From Arabidopsis thaliana (Eukaryota; Streptophyta; Magnoliopsida; Brassicales; Brassicaceae), in NCBI RefSeq assembly GCF_000001735.4, contig NC_003074.8, forward strand, positions 682,101 to 746,100: 64,000 nt of DNA, in the 5' to 3' direction. Every line of letters starts with the position of its first letter. The stretch's first letter is position 1. Shown here one piece after another: positions 39,339 through 51,430 of this stretch. A program made the translations under genes and the position numbers. Below the pieces are notes generated by a model. It had not been told where the DNA came from and made no database searches. It saw only the letters and a list, made by a program, of their open reading frames with translations.

Positions 39339-41464
39339 TTACTCAGGACCCTTGTGTTGTTGCTTACTCTTGATAGCAAGTTCTTTCACCATCTTCGTTA
39401 GTTGCCTCATGCTCACATCTTTGAGCTCTTCATCAATCGTCTTCTTCTTCTTTGTCTTCTTAACCTCGGCCTCAGCTTTCCCCTCTCCATTGTTGTTAAC
39501 AGCCATCTCCTTGTCCTCCTCGCTCTCTAAGATTGATTCTGCTTCAAATGGAGACAACGAAGTTCTTGTCTCATTACCAGCAAGACTTGATGAAGAGGAA
39601 GAAGCTGGAGTCTTCTTATCTGAAACAGGAGCCTCTTCTGATTCAATTTCAATGGATTCTTCAGACCCGCAGCTGTTTTCCTCCAACTCGACCTCGCCTA
39701 TCTCATAATCAGACCATTCATCGCTGTCTTCTTCGAGTTCCTCCACAGCAAGAGGTGAAGAAGAAAAATCGAGTTCTTTCGATTCATCAGCTATCAGAAC
39801 AGTTGCCACTGAGTCAACCTTACTCACATTATCACTAGCTGAGACTTTAGACTCAAATGCCTCTTGGTTTGTGTGAACAGCAACACCAAAATCATCACCC
39901 TCCCATGGATCAGTCTCATATTCTGTTTCCTCTGATTCAGATTCAGAATCAATCTTCATTTGCTCAGGCTCTGATTCTTTGTTGCAGGCCAAAGTGTTTG
40001 TGGTGGTAGTAGAAGTAGCATGGTCTACAACAACAAAACCATCCTCCTGCGAAGTTTCATGTTCATTGACTAGAACAAAACTATCTGAAGCTGAAACCGT
40101 GCTGGAATCTGCAAAGAAATCCCCCATGGAAATTAAGAAAGGCAACAAGAAAATAGTGAAGCAAAAAACATTGAAGGGTGTGCTTGTTTGTGTGTATACC
40201 TGTTCTATTCAGATGTTCCTTACTGGTGGATGCATCAAAGAAAGTGATATCACCAAGATCACCATATAATATATCAAGATCTGGATCATTCTTTGAGCCA
40301 TCCCATTCCTTCTCCAAGGAATCATTTAAATCTCTCCCTGACATTACTCCACCCTTGTCAGTATTTTCTGAGTTCTCATCTGACTTTGCCTGGAATTTGG
40401 AACCTGCATTGTACAACTGATTTTGATTACAAACTCATTCAATATATAATAACATGACAATCATCTGTTTTGAAAACGAGAGAGAGATTGGATTTCATAC
40501 CTGCTGGAGAATCTTCGTGCTTCTTTACAGGTACATTGGTTTTCAAACTCAGGTCAGCCATGGATTCTTCTAACAATCTGACAGACCTTCTGGTACTGTA
40601 AACCCGCTGAACCGACTCATCCTTCTTGGAAGACGCAGCGGCCTGAGCCCTTCTTGTGCTTCTAGCCGCTGGAGTTTTGCTCACATTGGCTTCAGGCATG
40701 ATATCATTGACATCTAACTTCACAGCACGGCTCTGAGGTACTGATGGATTCTGGAGCATATTCATGTCCTTGTTTTCTTGATCCATTTCTCCAGCTAAGG
40801 ACTTGCTCACCACATAACAAGAACGGGTCACCAATTCTGATGACTGAGTTTCATCCTTGGTGGACTTCCTTCGAGTTGTTCTAGCAGCAGTTCGAGCAGC
40901 ACTTGGCAAATTTCTTGCAACACTGGTTGGAGACTGGTCACGAGATGGATCCATGAACTCATCCATACCTTCCACCTAACAAATCAAAATGGTCAGACTC
41001 TCAGGGATCTACTAATTACAAATTGTAAAACTCACAAGCAAAGCAAAACCATCAAAATGTTAAGATCAAACATATAAGATTTAAAAGCACTGGACTCAAA
41101 CAGAATCGAACAACCATCCAGATCTAAAACCATTCGAGGAACTTTCCGATTTCATATTCAAATACTCTAACAAACATCCATAATTTATCAATCGTCCAAG
41201 CAATTTCAGAAATAGATGAATCCACAAACAACGACACGCTCTAGATGGTTAACAAGATATCGATCTCAAATCATTTTCATATTACTGAGAAAAAGCAAGA
41301 TGCGAAGACTACTGGAACAAAATCTGAAGAAAAGAGAGGCAACAACTTACAATCTCAAGATCTCTGAGAGCATCGGCCATGGCAATATTGGTCATATTGG
41401 CTGGGATTTTGTTCCTCTTACAGAAAAATTGAAGATCTCTTCGAGGAAGACTGTGGAAATCCAT
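39339..41464 (-). CDS. Very acidic plant protein with an N-terminal SAP-like motif (At3g03130)
   Basis: Minus-strand exons are 41351-41464, 40501-40975, 40200-40403 and 39339-40108, giving 520 aa. Residues 1-45 hold a conserved plant segment (LPRRDLQFFCKRNKIPAN, NIAMADALRDLE) that looks like a SAP-type two-helix motif. It is followed by basic, Arg/Thr-rich patches (ARTAARTTRRKS, ARSTRRAQAA) and then a long Glu/Ser-rich region with runs such as ESESEETEYETDPWEGDD and a lysine-rich tail (KKTKKKKTIDEEL). Composition suggests a nuclear or chromatin-associated protein, but no function is known to me. A paralogue, At5g17160, is recalled on chromosome 5. The acidic codons leave long antisense frames open that are not genes. 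Confidence 0.9.
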
Positions 41465-42247
41465 GGCGACGAATTAGAGAAAATGAAAACAAAAAGTTTG
41501 ATCTGGTTGAGAAAATGACAGTTGAAAAACAAGACGTTTCTGCTATGTCTCTAAAGATCCGAAGATGAAGGATATTTATACCATTAGGCGAACATAAACC
41601 CTAACTCCCTTGCGCACAAGTGACCGTTGCAGCGTAAATTTTGAATTTAATGGGCCTAAAATATAAAAGCCCATATTTTGGATCGTAAGATGGGCCTATG
41701 ATTCGGTAACGTAGAAAGCACGCGCTCTTGAGGAGCGCGTGTAAATTAATTGAACTGCGAAGCTCGCAATCACCATCATCCGGAGGAGAGAGAGAGAGAG
41801 AAGGCGAAAGAGTCACGGAGGTTTCAGAGAGAACGAGAGAGAGACGAGGACGCGGAGGTTTCAGAGAGAACGAGAGAGACGAGGACGACGAGAACTCGCT
41901 TACGTAGCTAGCTTATAGAGGGACGGTGGAAAAAGTAGAGAGGAAAGGTTTTAACCTAACCGGCGTTAAAGAGCGTAGGGTTATGGGAGTTTTCCAAATC
42001 TGAATGGAAAGCTTAGTTCTCGCCGGATTCACTTCCTTCTCTTCCGTCTGTTTCAGTTGTGGTTTTGGATCCGCCGGGATTCGTCTGTATTACCGGCGGC
42101 GGAGCTGATTTTCAGGTAGATCAATACACAACCGTAGAAAGATTTTTCTTGGAGAATGGTGGACTTTTGAGGCTTGTGTGTGGTTAGTGACGTAGAAGAA
42201 ACCCGTAGAGAAAGTGTGATCTTGAGTGTAGAGAGGGAGAGACAAGG
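41465..42247. other. Divergent promoter, acidic protein and PWWP gene
   Basis: 783 bases separate two divergent start codons. Site II type motifs lie at about 41650-41694 (TGGGCC, AGCCCA, TGGGCC). A purine-rich AGAGAG run at about 41786-41802 and a repeated GAGGTTTCAGAGAGAACGAGAGAG (41818 and 41856) follow, probably in the leader of the PWWP gene. No other gene was seen. Confidence 0.6.
41650..41694. promoter_or_regulatory. Cluster of site II motifs in a divergent promoter
   Basis: Three TGGGCC/AGCCCA motifs lie within about 45 bases, nearer the acidic-protein gene (about 190-230 bases from its ATG). Such TCP-bound motifs mark genes active in dividing cells. They could serve either gene. Confidence 0.5.
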
Positions 42248-44993
42248 ATGGCAAGTCCAGGATCAGGTGCGGTTGATTGGACTGTGGGATCGATTGTGTG
42301 GGTGAGGAGGAGGAATGGCTCGTGGTGGCCGGGGAGGATACTTGGACAAGAAGATCTTGACTCTACGCATATCACGTCGCCACGATCTGGAACTCCGGTG
42401 AAGCTCCTCGGGAGAGAAGATGCAAGTGTGTAAGTCTCTTCTTTATCTGTGTGAACTTCTCTCTTTTCTTTTGGATTGATTACTGAAAGCATTCGTATTT
42501 TAATGTGCTTAGGGATTGGTACAATTTAGAGAAATCCAAGCGGGTCAAGCCATTTCGGTGTGGCGATTTTGATGAATGCATTGAGAGGGTAGAATCTTCG
42601 CAAGCGATGATAATAAAAAAGAGAGAGAAGTATGCTCGGAGAGAAGATGCCATTCTCCATGCCCTTGAACTGGAAAAGGAAATGCTGAAAAGAGAAGGGA
42701 AACTAGTCCCTGAAAAGGCTAGAGATGACTCTCTTGATGCAACCAAGGAGAGAATGGCTATAGTTAGGGTTCAGGATACCTCTAATGGGACACGGGAATC
42801 CACAGATTATCTAAGGACCAACCATGTTGGTGATGTTATGCATTTGCTGAGAGATAAAGAGGAAGATCAACCAAGTTGTGAGGATGAGGCTGTGCCTCGA
42901 ATGAGAGGCTTGCAGGACTTTGGACTTAGAACCGCCTCTTCAAAGCGAAAGATTTCATGTTCCAATGGTCCTGATACTTCCTTTAAGTATCTTGCCAGAA
43001 GCAATTCTTCAGCTTCTTCCAGTGGGGATCATAGCATGGAGAGGCCCATTTATACCCTCGGTAAGATGTACTTTTAAACTTCCAAGTTTTTGTTCCTAGA
43101 TGGTTGGATACTTAAGGCTTCTGGCTCTTTTTGACATGAAATTCATATGCATTTTTGGCTCTGTTTCAGGAAAGGAGAAAACTAAGAGTAGGGCGGAGGC
43201 TAAAAGGACTAAATATATGTTTACACCAAGTGAATCTAATGATGTTTCAGACCTACATGAGAATTTGCTAAGCCACAGGGACGCAATGCATTCCTCCTTT
43301 GCCGGTGGTGATACTCGTTATTCAGATTATGACCCTCCTAATTTTTTGGAAGATATGGAATCAGATTATTCTGAATCTGAAACTGATTCTTCTGATATGG
43401 AGGAGGATACTGATGATGACATTCCCTTGCTGTCAGGTAAAGTATTTCTGGACAGCTAAAAGCTAGTTTTTCTTATCATCTAAATGTTTTCTACTTTTGC
43501 GAAAATTGGTTTTCAGTTGTGTCAACACTATATTCATATTTGATTCTTCTTTGACTGGAATTTGTATCATGCCTCTGCACTAAAACCAATTAATGTTTTT
43601 GATTACGTAGACCACAATTTTCTATGTGTCGCATAGGTATTAGTTATTCCCTAACTAGAGTTTGAAATTTCTCCTTTCAGGAGCTGGGCGTCATTCCGAG
43701 CGACGCAATACTTTTAGTAGACATACGTCAGGAGAAGATGAAAGTACAAGCAGTGAGGAAGATCATTATGAGTCATCTATTTCTGGCGACTCTTCCTACC
43801 TTTATTCCCAAAATCCTAATAATGAGGCTAGTACGGTTTCCAACTGGCAGCACAAGGGAAAAAGAAACTTCCGGACTCTTCCAAGAAGATCTGCACGGAA
43901 GAGAAAATTGCACCGTAATCGTCTAGAAGATGGAAGATATTGTGAATATAAGAGAAGGGCATTTGGCCAAAAGCCTATGGGTTATGGGTTAGATTTTAAT
44001 GGGATAAATGATATGAGCGATGGAACTGATGACACTGATCCCAACGAAAGGCAGTTCGGTGACAGAATGATTGTACCAGGTGATGATTATCAGCTCTCAA
44101 ATGTGGTTGCATCTAGATGTAAGAACATCTACAGCCATGATATGCTGGACTGGGATGATGACCCTTGGGAAGGCCGGATTGGTATGAAGAAGCGAGGGGA
44201 GGAAAAACTCGAAGGTTTAGGTCAGGAGTTTGATGTTTCTGAACGACATTTTGGCAGAAAAACGTATTCTTCATTGATGGATGTGGATTTAGAAGTGCGA
44301 GGAAGCTATCAGAAAGGGCCTGTCCCAATTGTCTCCCTTATGAGTAAGTTAAATGGCAGAGCAATCATTGGGCATCCGGTCGAAGTCGAAGTCTTAGCAG
44401 ATGGTTCCTCCGAGTCATATATTCAGACAATTGATTACTTTGGTAATGAAACAACTTACCAGGACAAAACCTTTCTTCTGCCCTCTGCTTGGAAGACTGC
44501 AAGGCGGAGTAATTCCCGGGTTCCACGGCTGCAGCCGTTCTCATCGTCCGTAGAAGCGGATGATGATGCAACCTATGATTATTCTCTGGCAGATCAGGGA
44601 AGGAAACCGCTTGTTAAGAAACTCGGATTGGGACATTTTAGTAATGATGATAACTCGGTGAGGAGAAACAGTTCATTGCGAATTCCGCGACCACCTGCAG
44701 AGAGAAAGCAACAGCATCAGCAGCAGCAAAAGAAGTTGCTGAAGAACACAAATGCAACTGCTAGCCAAAAGACAAGGGCACTATCGTCATTCAGCGGCGA
44801 ACAAGGACACAATGGGATGAAGGCGTCACGAGACCGGACACACGAGCTCTCTAACAGACGGGTATTACCGGGACCACCAACTGTGGCCTGCATACCGGTC
44901 AAACTAGTATATAGCAGATTACTTGAGAAGATAAATAGACCGCCATCAAAGCCAACTGCGAAAGCCTTTAACGAGAGAAGAAGAGTTCAATAA
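42248..44993 (+). CDS. PWWP/Tudor-like domain protein (At3g03140), 4 exons
   Basis: Exons are 42248-42429, 42513-43060, 43170-43436 and 43681-44993, giving 769 aa. A PWWP-like fold starts at about residue 9: DWTVGSIVWVRRRNGSWWPG, where SWWPG replaces PWWP. Such domains bind methylated histone tails or DNA. The remainder is charged and probably disordered, with an acidic stretch (DMEEDTDDDIPLL), basic nuclear-localisation-like patches (RRSARKRKLHRNR) and a glutamine run (QQHQQQQKK) near the C terminus. It is likely a nuclear chromatin reader; its target is unknown. It is transcribed divergently from the acidic protein gene. Confidence 0.92.
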
Positions 44994-45632
44994 CAAGAGA
45001 TCTACTCAAGTGAAAACGAGATTTACAGGTACTAAACACATAACCATTTCTGGTCTCTGGTTTTCGTAGATTGAGAATCACGTTTTAGGGCATTACAAAT
45101 TCTGGGGTGATGGGTCTTTTTGAGCAACCATCAGGCTTTTATTATGTGATGATTCTAAGGGAAAATTTAGTTGTAGGGAGAACAATTTACTTAGAGAGGA
45201 GGCTCTGGTTACTTATTGGTACAGATCGGTGAAGAAGTAGAACAATATACCACTGGTTCGTTTTGTATATTTTTATTTTTCTCTCTTCAGAAAGCTTTTG
45301 ATGTATCTTTGATTTAGCCTCAGCTTTAGTTTATTAGTCTTAGAGAGCTTTTTTGCGTTTATTTGATTTATGAATCTTCACTGGTTAATCAAGTTACACA
45401 TATTATCGATTTTGTCATTTGGAGATTCTTTTTAATATTTGTCGTGGTTGATTAACCGTACCAAATTAAAACCAAACTTCATTTTGATTCTTTAATATTT
45501 ATGGGCAACGTAATCAATCACTTAAACATAAGCGTTCAAACATAGCAGGAGGACGCTATTTGACATTACAGTTTGTTTACGTAGAACTTTATTACAACAT
45601 TACGCCAGTAAAAAGCAGAGAGAAAGAGAGAC
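44994..45632. other. Convergent 3' spacer
   Basis: It holds the 3' flanks of the PWWP gene and the minus-strand LEA-like gene. It is AT-rich, with no conserved frame or RNA gene seen. Confidence 0.5.
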
Positions 45633-47257
45633 TCAAACATGGTGAGTCTTGTCCGAATCCTCGAGACTTGTTGGGCGAAACCAGGCGGTCTCCTCCAGCA
45701 CTGCTGTGTCCTGGTGTGCACCCTCGGCGGTGGCGCTGTGCTCAGTCGTAGAGGGACCGAAGACTCCTGTTTTGGGGTGAGGAGACCAATATTTATCAGA
45801 ATCTGGCTTTATAACTTCGTCAGGTACTGCACTTGCATGCAATTCATCCTCCACGTTCTTGTCATACGCCGAGGAATGTCCACTCCGACTGTTAAAAAGG
45901 AAGGAAATAAAAAGAATATTTCAGACGAATTTTATATCTAACCGACCTCAATTTATTAATATGATAATTTCGGTATCAATTTTATTAATCATATCAAGGA
46001 AATAAAAACAAATTTCCTGTTGGGTGGGAGATTGTTGCTAGGTAGGTGAGACATTGCCACCACAAACCCACAACAACCCCAAAAAGAATGAATTATTACG
46101 AAGATGGTCTTTATATAGATTTTTTCTTTATCAGGTCTTAGTATATTATTAAAGATGGAAAGTTTGGTTTTTCATAAAAAGTGACCCCGTAAATGCCTTT
46201 TCTTTAAAAATTAAAAATAAAATCAAGTAACACCAAATATGTCATAGTCAGCTCCATCAACATTTCTATATCTTCAAAGCTGTCGGTCCAAATTCTTATC
46301 TTAAATTAACGCTATGAGAAAATCAGCCACCTCATGTCTACTCATATCATAAATGAAAAATAATGTGTTACACTGTTACGAAAAGATGGACTACACAGCA
46401 TGTAACTAAATGTGGCTTCATATTGAAGATGAAAAATCATGATTTGGTTACAGTTTTGAGATTTGAGTTTTGGGTCAAGCTAATAACACTCTTACCTGCG
46501 AGTTTTCGACAGGGGTATGTATGTAAACTTACTAAACTACCACGTGTCAAAACCTGAACTGGATTTGTTTTGGTATTATCCATTTACGCCTAATGGCATA
46601 TGCCTTTTTGTGCACTGTACACTAGTACATTGCTTATGCTTTCTGTACGAATATATTTATCTTCAATAAACTATATTAATATTTTCAAAAACAAGTTTTT
46701 TCAGACTTAAAACTAAAATACACTTTTGCAAACATCAAAGGGTTCTTTTCAGATCCATTGCGTTTGAATTCAGCAAATATATGACATTGAATACATAAAA
46801 TACACAACTATTATATAACTTAACTGATCTGAATCCGTAGTCCTAGAAGAAACCCTGATTTCTGAACTTTCTAGATCTGGGAATAATATCATCTTGTACT
46901 TAATCAAGTGGAAAATACAAAATTGTTTTACCAACGAGCCAGTGATAGTTAAAAATTTCAGATATATATGTTCATATCAGTTTCATTATAATCAAGGTCC
47001 TACTATAGGCTAATCCATTTCATGGGAATTAATTATTGTTTCCACAGAAAAATGAGTATTTTCTCTCTTTATTTGTTGCTTACTTAGGTTAAGAAACATC
47101 AAATAATTTGGAAGAAGGAAAGTAGAAAGAGAAATAGTGTTTGATACCGTGAAGGGAAGAGAGCAGAGGCGGTGGCGCGTGTGGAAGCGCGTGTGTTAAC
47201 TAGGTGTTTCCTTAAGCTGGTGATCAACTGAAAGCTCTTCGATCTGGTGGTTGCCAT
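45633..47257 (-). CDS. LEA_3-like organelle protein (At3g03150), 2 exons
   Basis: Minus-strand exons are 47148-47257 and 45633-45888, giving 121 aa. The first exon is easy to miss because a 1,259-base intron separates it. The N terminus (about residues 1-37) is rich in Arg, Ser, Thr and Ala with no acids, a mitochondrial or plastid transit-peptide profile. The mature part has [12 protein letters not shown], close to the W-x-P-x-PKTG-x-x-x-P motif of LEA group 3 proteins such as SAG21/LEA5, and ends [12 protein letters not shown] then DKTHHV. LEA_3 proteins are small, hydrophilic stress proteins often targeted to mitochondria. ABRE-type ACGTG motifs lie upstream. A paralogue, At5g17165, is recalled. 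Confidence 0.85.
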
Positions 47258-47775
47258 AAAACTGTGTTTCTTCGTCGGAGATTACAAGAGAGAGAGATAC
47301 AGGAAAATTTGTTTCTACTCAAGATTTTGCTTCTTTTAGTCAGTAATGTATGATGAGTTTAACTCCGTTTAATGTGTGCTTATATATATGCATTTATTAT
47401 GTATGCTTTGAAAGAGATTGGATTAGGAGACAAAACACTATCTGATCCACGTGTCTCACCTACCAAACGTTGCCGTTTCGCTTTTGACGCCGTTACTTGA
47501 CAAATCGACACTGTGTGAATCTAAAGCCGACTTTAAAGAAACGGACTACTTAATATATCTATACTTTTCTTTTGGGCCGAGTTTTAGCAAATTCAGCCCA
47601 TTTAAGCCCATTTTCCCTCTTAATCGACGTGCGACACGCGTTGACCGCCACGTGTATCACGTTCCTTACATCTTCTCTTTTCTTCCCCAGCAAAAAATGA
47701 GTCTGCAAAATAGAAAATTCAAGCTGCGATTGCGAGGAAGAGAAGAGACTTCAGATCTAGCTTGATCCGGTGATA
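47258..47775. other. Divergent promoter, LEA_3-like and BAP31-like genes
   Basis: 518 bases lie between divergent start codons. They contain a TATA box for the minus-strand gene, ACGTG motifs at about 47449 and 47650, and several GCCCA motifs (47599-47610) near the plus-strand gene. Confidence 0.6.
47381..47388 (-). promoter_or_regulatory. TATA box of the LEA_3-like gene
   Basis: TATATATA lies 124-131 bases upstream of the minus-strand start codon. The ABRE-type CCACGTGTC about 60 bases further upstream (47447-47455) fits ABA or drought induction, which is common in LEA genes; this is inference. Confidence 0.5.
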
Positions 47776-48168
47776 ATGGCGCTCGAGTGGGTGGTTTTAG
47801 GTTACGCGGCGGCGGCTGAAGCGATTATGGTGGTGCTATTGACGATGCCAGGACTCGACGGACTCCGCAAGGGATTAGTCGCCGTCACGCGTAATCTCCT
47901 CAAACCGTTTCTCTCCATAGTTCCTTTCTGTCTCTTCCTCTTAATGGACATCTACTGGAAATACGAAACTATGCCTTCGTGCGATGGCGATTCCTGCACA
48001 CCGTCAGAGCATCTTCGTCACCAGAAGTCCATGATGAAATCCCAGCGAAACGCGCTTCTCATTGCGGCTGCACTTGTGTTCTACTGGATCCTTTACTCAG
48101 TCACCAATTTGGTTGTCAAGATCGAGCATCTTAACCAGAGGATCGAGAGGCTCAGGAACAAGGATTGA
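47776..48168 (+). CDS. BAP31-like ER membrane protein (At3g03160)
   Basis: Single exon, 130 aa. An in-frame GTG lies 6 bases upstream, but the ATG at 47776 begins the family's conserved MALEWVVLGY. There are three hydrophobic segments: residues about 4-24 (VVLGYAAAAEAIMVVLLTMP), 44-60 (FLSIVPFCLFLLMDIYW) and 93-113 (ALLIAAALVFYWILYSVTNL), followed by a short charged coil (KIEHLNQRIERLRNKD). The layout and HLRHQKSMMKSQRN match the N-terminal part of B-cell-receptor-associated protein 31, an ER cargo-sorting protein, though without the long cytosolic coiled coil. It is a likely ER resident; its exact role is unproven. Confidence 0.9.
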   Translation: MALEWVVLGYAAAAEAIMVVLLTMPGLDGLRKGLVAVTRNLLKPFLSIVPFCLFLLMDIYWKYETMPSCDGDSCTPSEHLRHQKSMMKSQRNALLIAAALVFYWILYSVTNLVVKIEHLNQRIERLRNKD

Positions 48169-49965
48169 TCGTCTCGTCTCAGGTTCAATTAGTGTAATGC
48201 CTTTTTTGGTTATCTTTCCCATTTGGCTAGGTTTTCTCTTTTTCAACGTTTCTGATATGTGTCTTTTATCTTGTGGAGATTGAAGGATTTTATCCTACTT
48301 TTCTATGTTTGGATTCTTATTTGTAACCAGATTGTGATTGTTTCTTGTTGAATTTTGATTGACTCTATAATCTTCTCTTCAGGATAGGCATTATGCATTA
48401 ATGACACACACATGATTGATGGTTTTATTGAATTGATTCTGTGCCACACCCACTGTGATTTCTCTTATGCATTCTATGAATTAGAGCTTGTGGATACAGA
48501 TTTGGTAATCAGGGAACCCTTTTGTTTAGTTGTGTTCAATGTCTGGTTATTGATTTCCGGGTGAAATCCAAATTGTCTCATAGGTGCATTTCCCTTTTTA
48601 TACAAATATACTGATGCATCTGAAATCTGAACTAGTAGTATGTGCTTTTGATATGCTTTGTTAGACACAAGAACCGATCATGAACCATAGATTGACCCAT
48701 ACCAAGCAATCGGCATTTGTTTACTAAATGATCGATTAGCGTAGAATAGAGTAATCAATCGTCCTTGAGGTTCTAGATAATTGAGTTTAAGCGTGGGGTA
48801 CATCCTAAGTTGCTTTAGATAGATTAGGGAAAGAATACTGATGATCATGTATTTGCTTCTCCATGAACCTTGTTGTGAAACACTTCTTTTCTTTTCTTTT
48901 CTTTGGCTTTCACATATTCTGAGTTCTCGTAGTTGGCTTTTAAAATGTTTGAACTTCGGCCACTCTTACTTTCGAAATGTATGGACTTGAAGTAGAGATT
49001 GAGATTGATGTCCAGTATCTTAGTGGGAGGAGATACATAGCCATACTTAGCTGAGCAGTGATCAAAGGTGATTTTGATTTACAAATTATAATATCTGGTT
49101 GTTTTTGGAACATGAACAATATGTTAGCATCTATGTATTAAGTTAACGAAATAGGAATATTCCTAGCCCACAAATCTGGCTTTGCAATCTACCCTTAGGG
49201 TATATGATTGGGTGGCCCTGATTAGAGGAATATTATTAGAGTAAAGAACAGGTTATTCTAACTCTGTGTCTTACCAGTTGAAGCAGTAGAAAATTAGTTC
49301 ATTTAATTTACGCAGGAATAAGGAAAGAGAAGAAGCAAAGTAGAGGAAAACATTCTACTTGCTCTTTGGTGAAGAAAACGTATAGATTCCTCCGTATTTC
49401 CATTTTTCTCCCCAATTAGTTACACATCTTGATATGTTTTTTCAAAGCGATCATGTGCTAAGGGGCCTTAGAAACGGTCCATAAATACATAAAATAAAGT
49501 TCATTTATCAATCATGGCCCAAAAGTCTTTGAATCTGTTCAACGTAGTTCGACACGTATCGTTAGATTCGTTACACAGAGATTCTCGATGGCCTCGTTGT
49601 TCGTGCCATCTGTTTCCACCCACCACGTAAACAAGTATTTAAACTCCGTCCATTTCTTCACTCTTTCCACGTGTCGTCATCTTGTTCCATCATTCCCAAA
49701 ATATCTTATCTCTGACATAAAAAAATACCCTACTTATTATATAAAGACCGCAAAACCAGAACCCATGTTCATGGGCGTGACATGTTATTTGACAAACAGA
49801 GCTCATTAGATAATGTTTTAAATTCGAATATCCATTGCGTAAACATTGTAAATAAACTTTAATAACGGGCCGACTATATAAACACATTCATTAAAATAAT
49901 TATAGTCGTATAAATGCCACTGTTCTCTCAACTCTTAATCAATTAGAAGCCGCTTAGAAGAAAAA
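48169..49965. other. 1.8-kb spacer before the OXS3-like gene
   Basis: Beyond the short 3' flank I found no credible gene. Frames present are under 75 codons, with AT-biased composition and no motifs. A (TTTTC)n-like run lies at about 48884-48903. A TATA box for the next gene lies at 49875. Confidence 0.45.
49875..49882 (+). promoter_or_regulatory. TATA box of the OXS3-like gene
   Basis: TATATAAA is placed 84-91 bases before the ATG at 49966, consistent with a leader of about 60 bases. Confidence 0.6.
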
Positions 49966-50629
49966 ATGCACTATCAAGAACAGATGGAGTCTCTTATGTT
50001 GGGTGAAGAACGCAGACGCGGAAACTACACCAGAGACGTAGACGCGGACGCAGATGAAGGTGTTAACTCTCCCTCTTCTTTTCCAAACTCCCCTGATGAT
50101 TCGGACCGTCGCAGTTCTTCTTCTTCTTCAAGGTAATGAGAATCAGAAAGTTCCGCTTTTAACCCCTGGCTTTAGTAATTGTCAGAACAAACCCCAATCA
50201 TTAGGGTGTATTCTTAAACAATCTTATAGTTTAGGGGTATAATTAATTTCTGAGATCTTTTTCGTTGTAAAGAAACTTTTTAATCTTCCTACCACGAATT
50301 TATGTTTGGGAAATTTTGATAACAGGAGAGGATTGTCGAAACATTACAAAGGTAAATCACAATCGTTCACAACGTTGGCAGAAGCGCTAACTGTGGAAGA
50401 TCTCGCGAAGCCTGAGAATCCATTCAACGCAAAGCTGAAGCAGCGACGAGAGAGCCCTCACTGTCGTAGATTATCAGGATGCGGCGGCGCATCGGAGCGA
50501 AATTTAAGTGTCCACGACGTTTTTCTCGCTGGGAACGATAGACCGCCGCGACTTTCCGGTAACAGACCGCCTCCGAGAGCCCAGACGCTCTCGGCGGCTC
50601 ATATTTCGGCTTTGCTCACTCGAACCTAA
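49966..50629 (+). CDS. OXIDATIVE STRESS 3-like protein (At3g03170), 2 exons
   Basis: Exons are 49966-50132 and 50326-50629, giving 156 aa. The start is the first ATG after the TATA box; the exon 1 frame (MHYQEQMESLMLGEERRR) runs cleanly to the donor. The conserved core spans the splice and reads LSKHYKGKSQSFTTLAEAL then VEDLAKPENPFNAKLKQRRE, which matches the OXS3 family signature (GKSQSF and a VEDLAKPENP box). OXS3-type proteins are small nuclear proteins linked to heavy-metal and oxidative stress tolerance. Serine runs (RRSSSSSSRR) and a basic, proline-rich C terminus (RPPRLSGNRPPPRA) suggest disorder. Confidence 0.85.
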
Positions 50630-51430
50630 ACCGGAAGAGAACCGGGTTTCGTTTGGGACGATGTTTTTCAAATCTTTTGTTTTCTAATCTTGTACAAGTT
50701 GTTGTTACTTTAAAGTGTTTTGACTCTTTTGATAATTTTGTAAGTTTCAGTTTAATTTAGAGAGCACTTAACAGTATATATACAAGTAACTGACCAATTG
50801 AAAATGTTCTGTATTTTTAGATGTGATGAACTAAGAAAATTAAAATAATGTTCTGTATTTTTAGATGTGATGAACTAAGAAAATTAAAATTGATGAATTA
50901 AGAAAATGAAAAATCTAAATTCTTAGAGATTGATGGGCTGGACTAGAGGAGTCGCAGTTATCTATATTGGGCCTACAATGGGCTTTCTTAATTTACAGCC
51001 TCTTTTTTTTGCGGCAAATTTACATGTCTCTTAGCTTTCATATTTACAAATTTTACCCACTTATACTAACTAGTACAAATTCCATCATGTATTTTCTTTG
51101 TCATTAAAATACACCTTACTTTTTGTTTTATCCAATTCATGGCAGAAATTATATGTAGAATGCTAAAGTCTAGAAATGTTTTGGGGTGTATTCCGAAATA
51201 ATTAATAGTTAGGTGGTTCTTTTGAAATTTCTTAATGATTATTGTATAATGCTGTCAAGATGACGTGGAGACCCATGGGATGACGAAGTTTTCACTGGCA
51301 CGATCCATTCTTCATCGATTCAAACTCTTGGATTGATTTCAGAGATCAAAAGATAACACTTTCTCAGATCTTAAATTTGTTTGAATTCCTGCTCTTAAAG
51401 GTTTTTGATTGTGCAATTTTTTCGGTAACA
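50630..51430. other. Spacer between OXS3-like and Got1-like genes
   Basis: It holds the OXS3-like 3' flank, a perfect 44-base tandem repeat (separate entry), GGGCC/GGGCT motifs at about 50938-50984 and the Got1-like leader. No gene was seen. Confidence 0.5.
50803..50890 (+). repeat. Perfect 44-base tandem repeat, two units
   Basis: Units at 50803-50846 and 50847-50890 are identical (starting AATGTTCTGTATTTTTAG). A partial degraded third unit (TGATGAATTAAGAAAAT) follows. Perfect identity suggests a recent duplication in this lineage. Confidence 0.9.

Noticed and set aside
39352-39838. Plus-strand ORFs of 101-118 codons
   Set aside because: They are antisense to the acidic protein. GAA/GAG/TCT-rich codons leave the opposite strand open, and the products have no family features or splice context.
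45560-45941. Plus-strand ORFs opposite the LEA_3-like exon 2
   Set aside because: The minus-strand frame has the LEA_3 motif, correct splice sites and a matching first exon; the plus frames are shadows.
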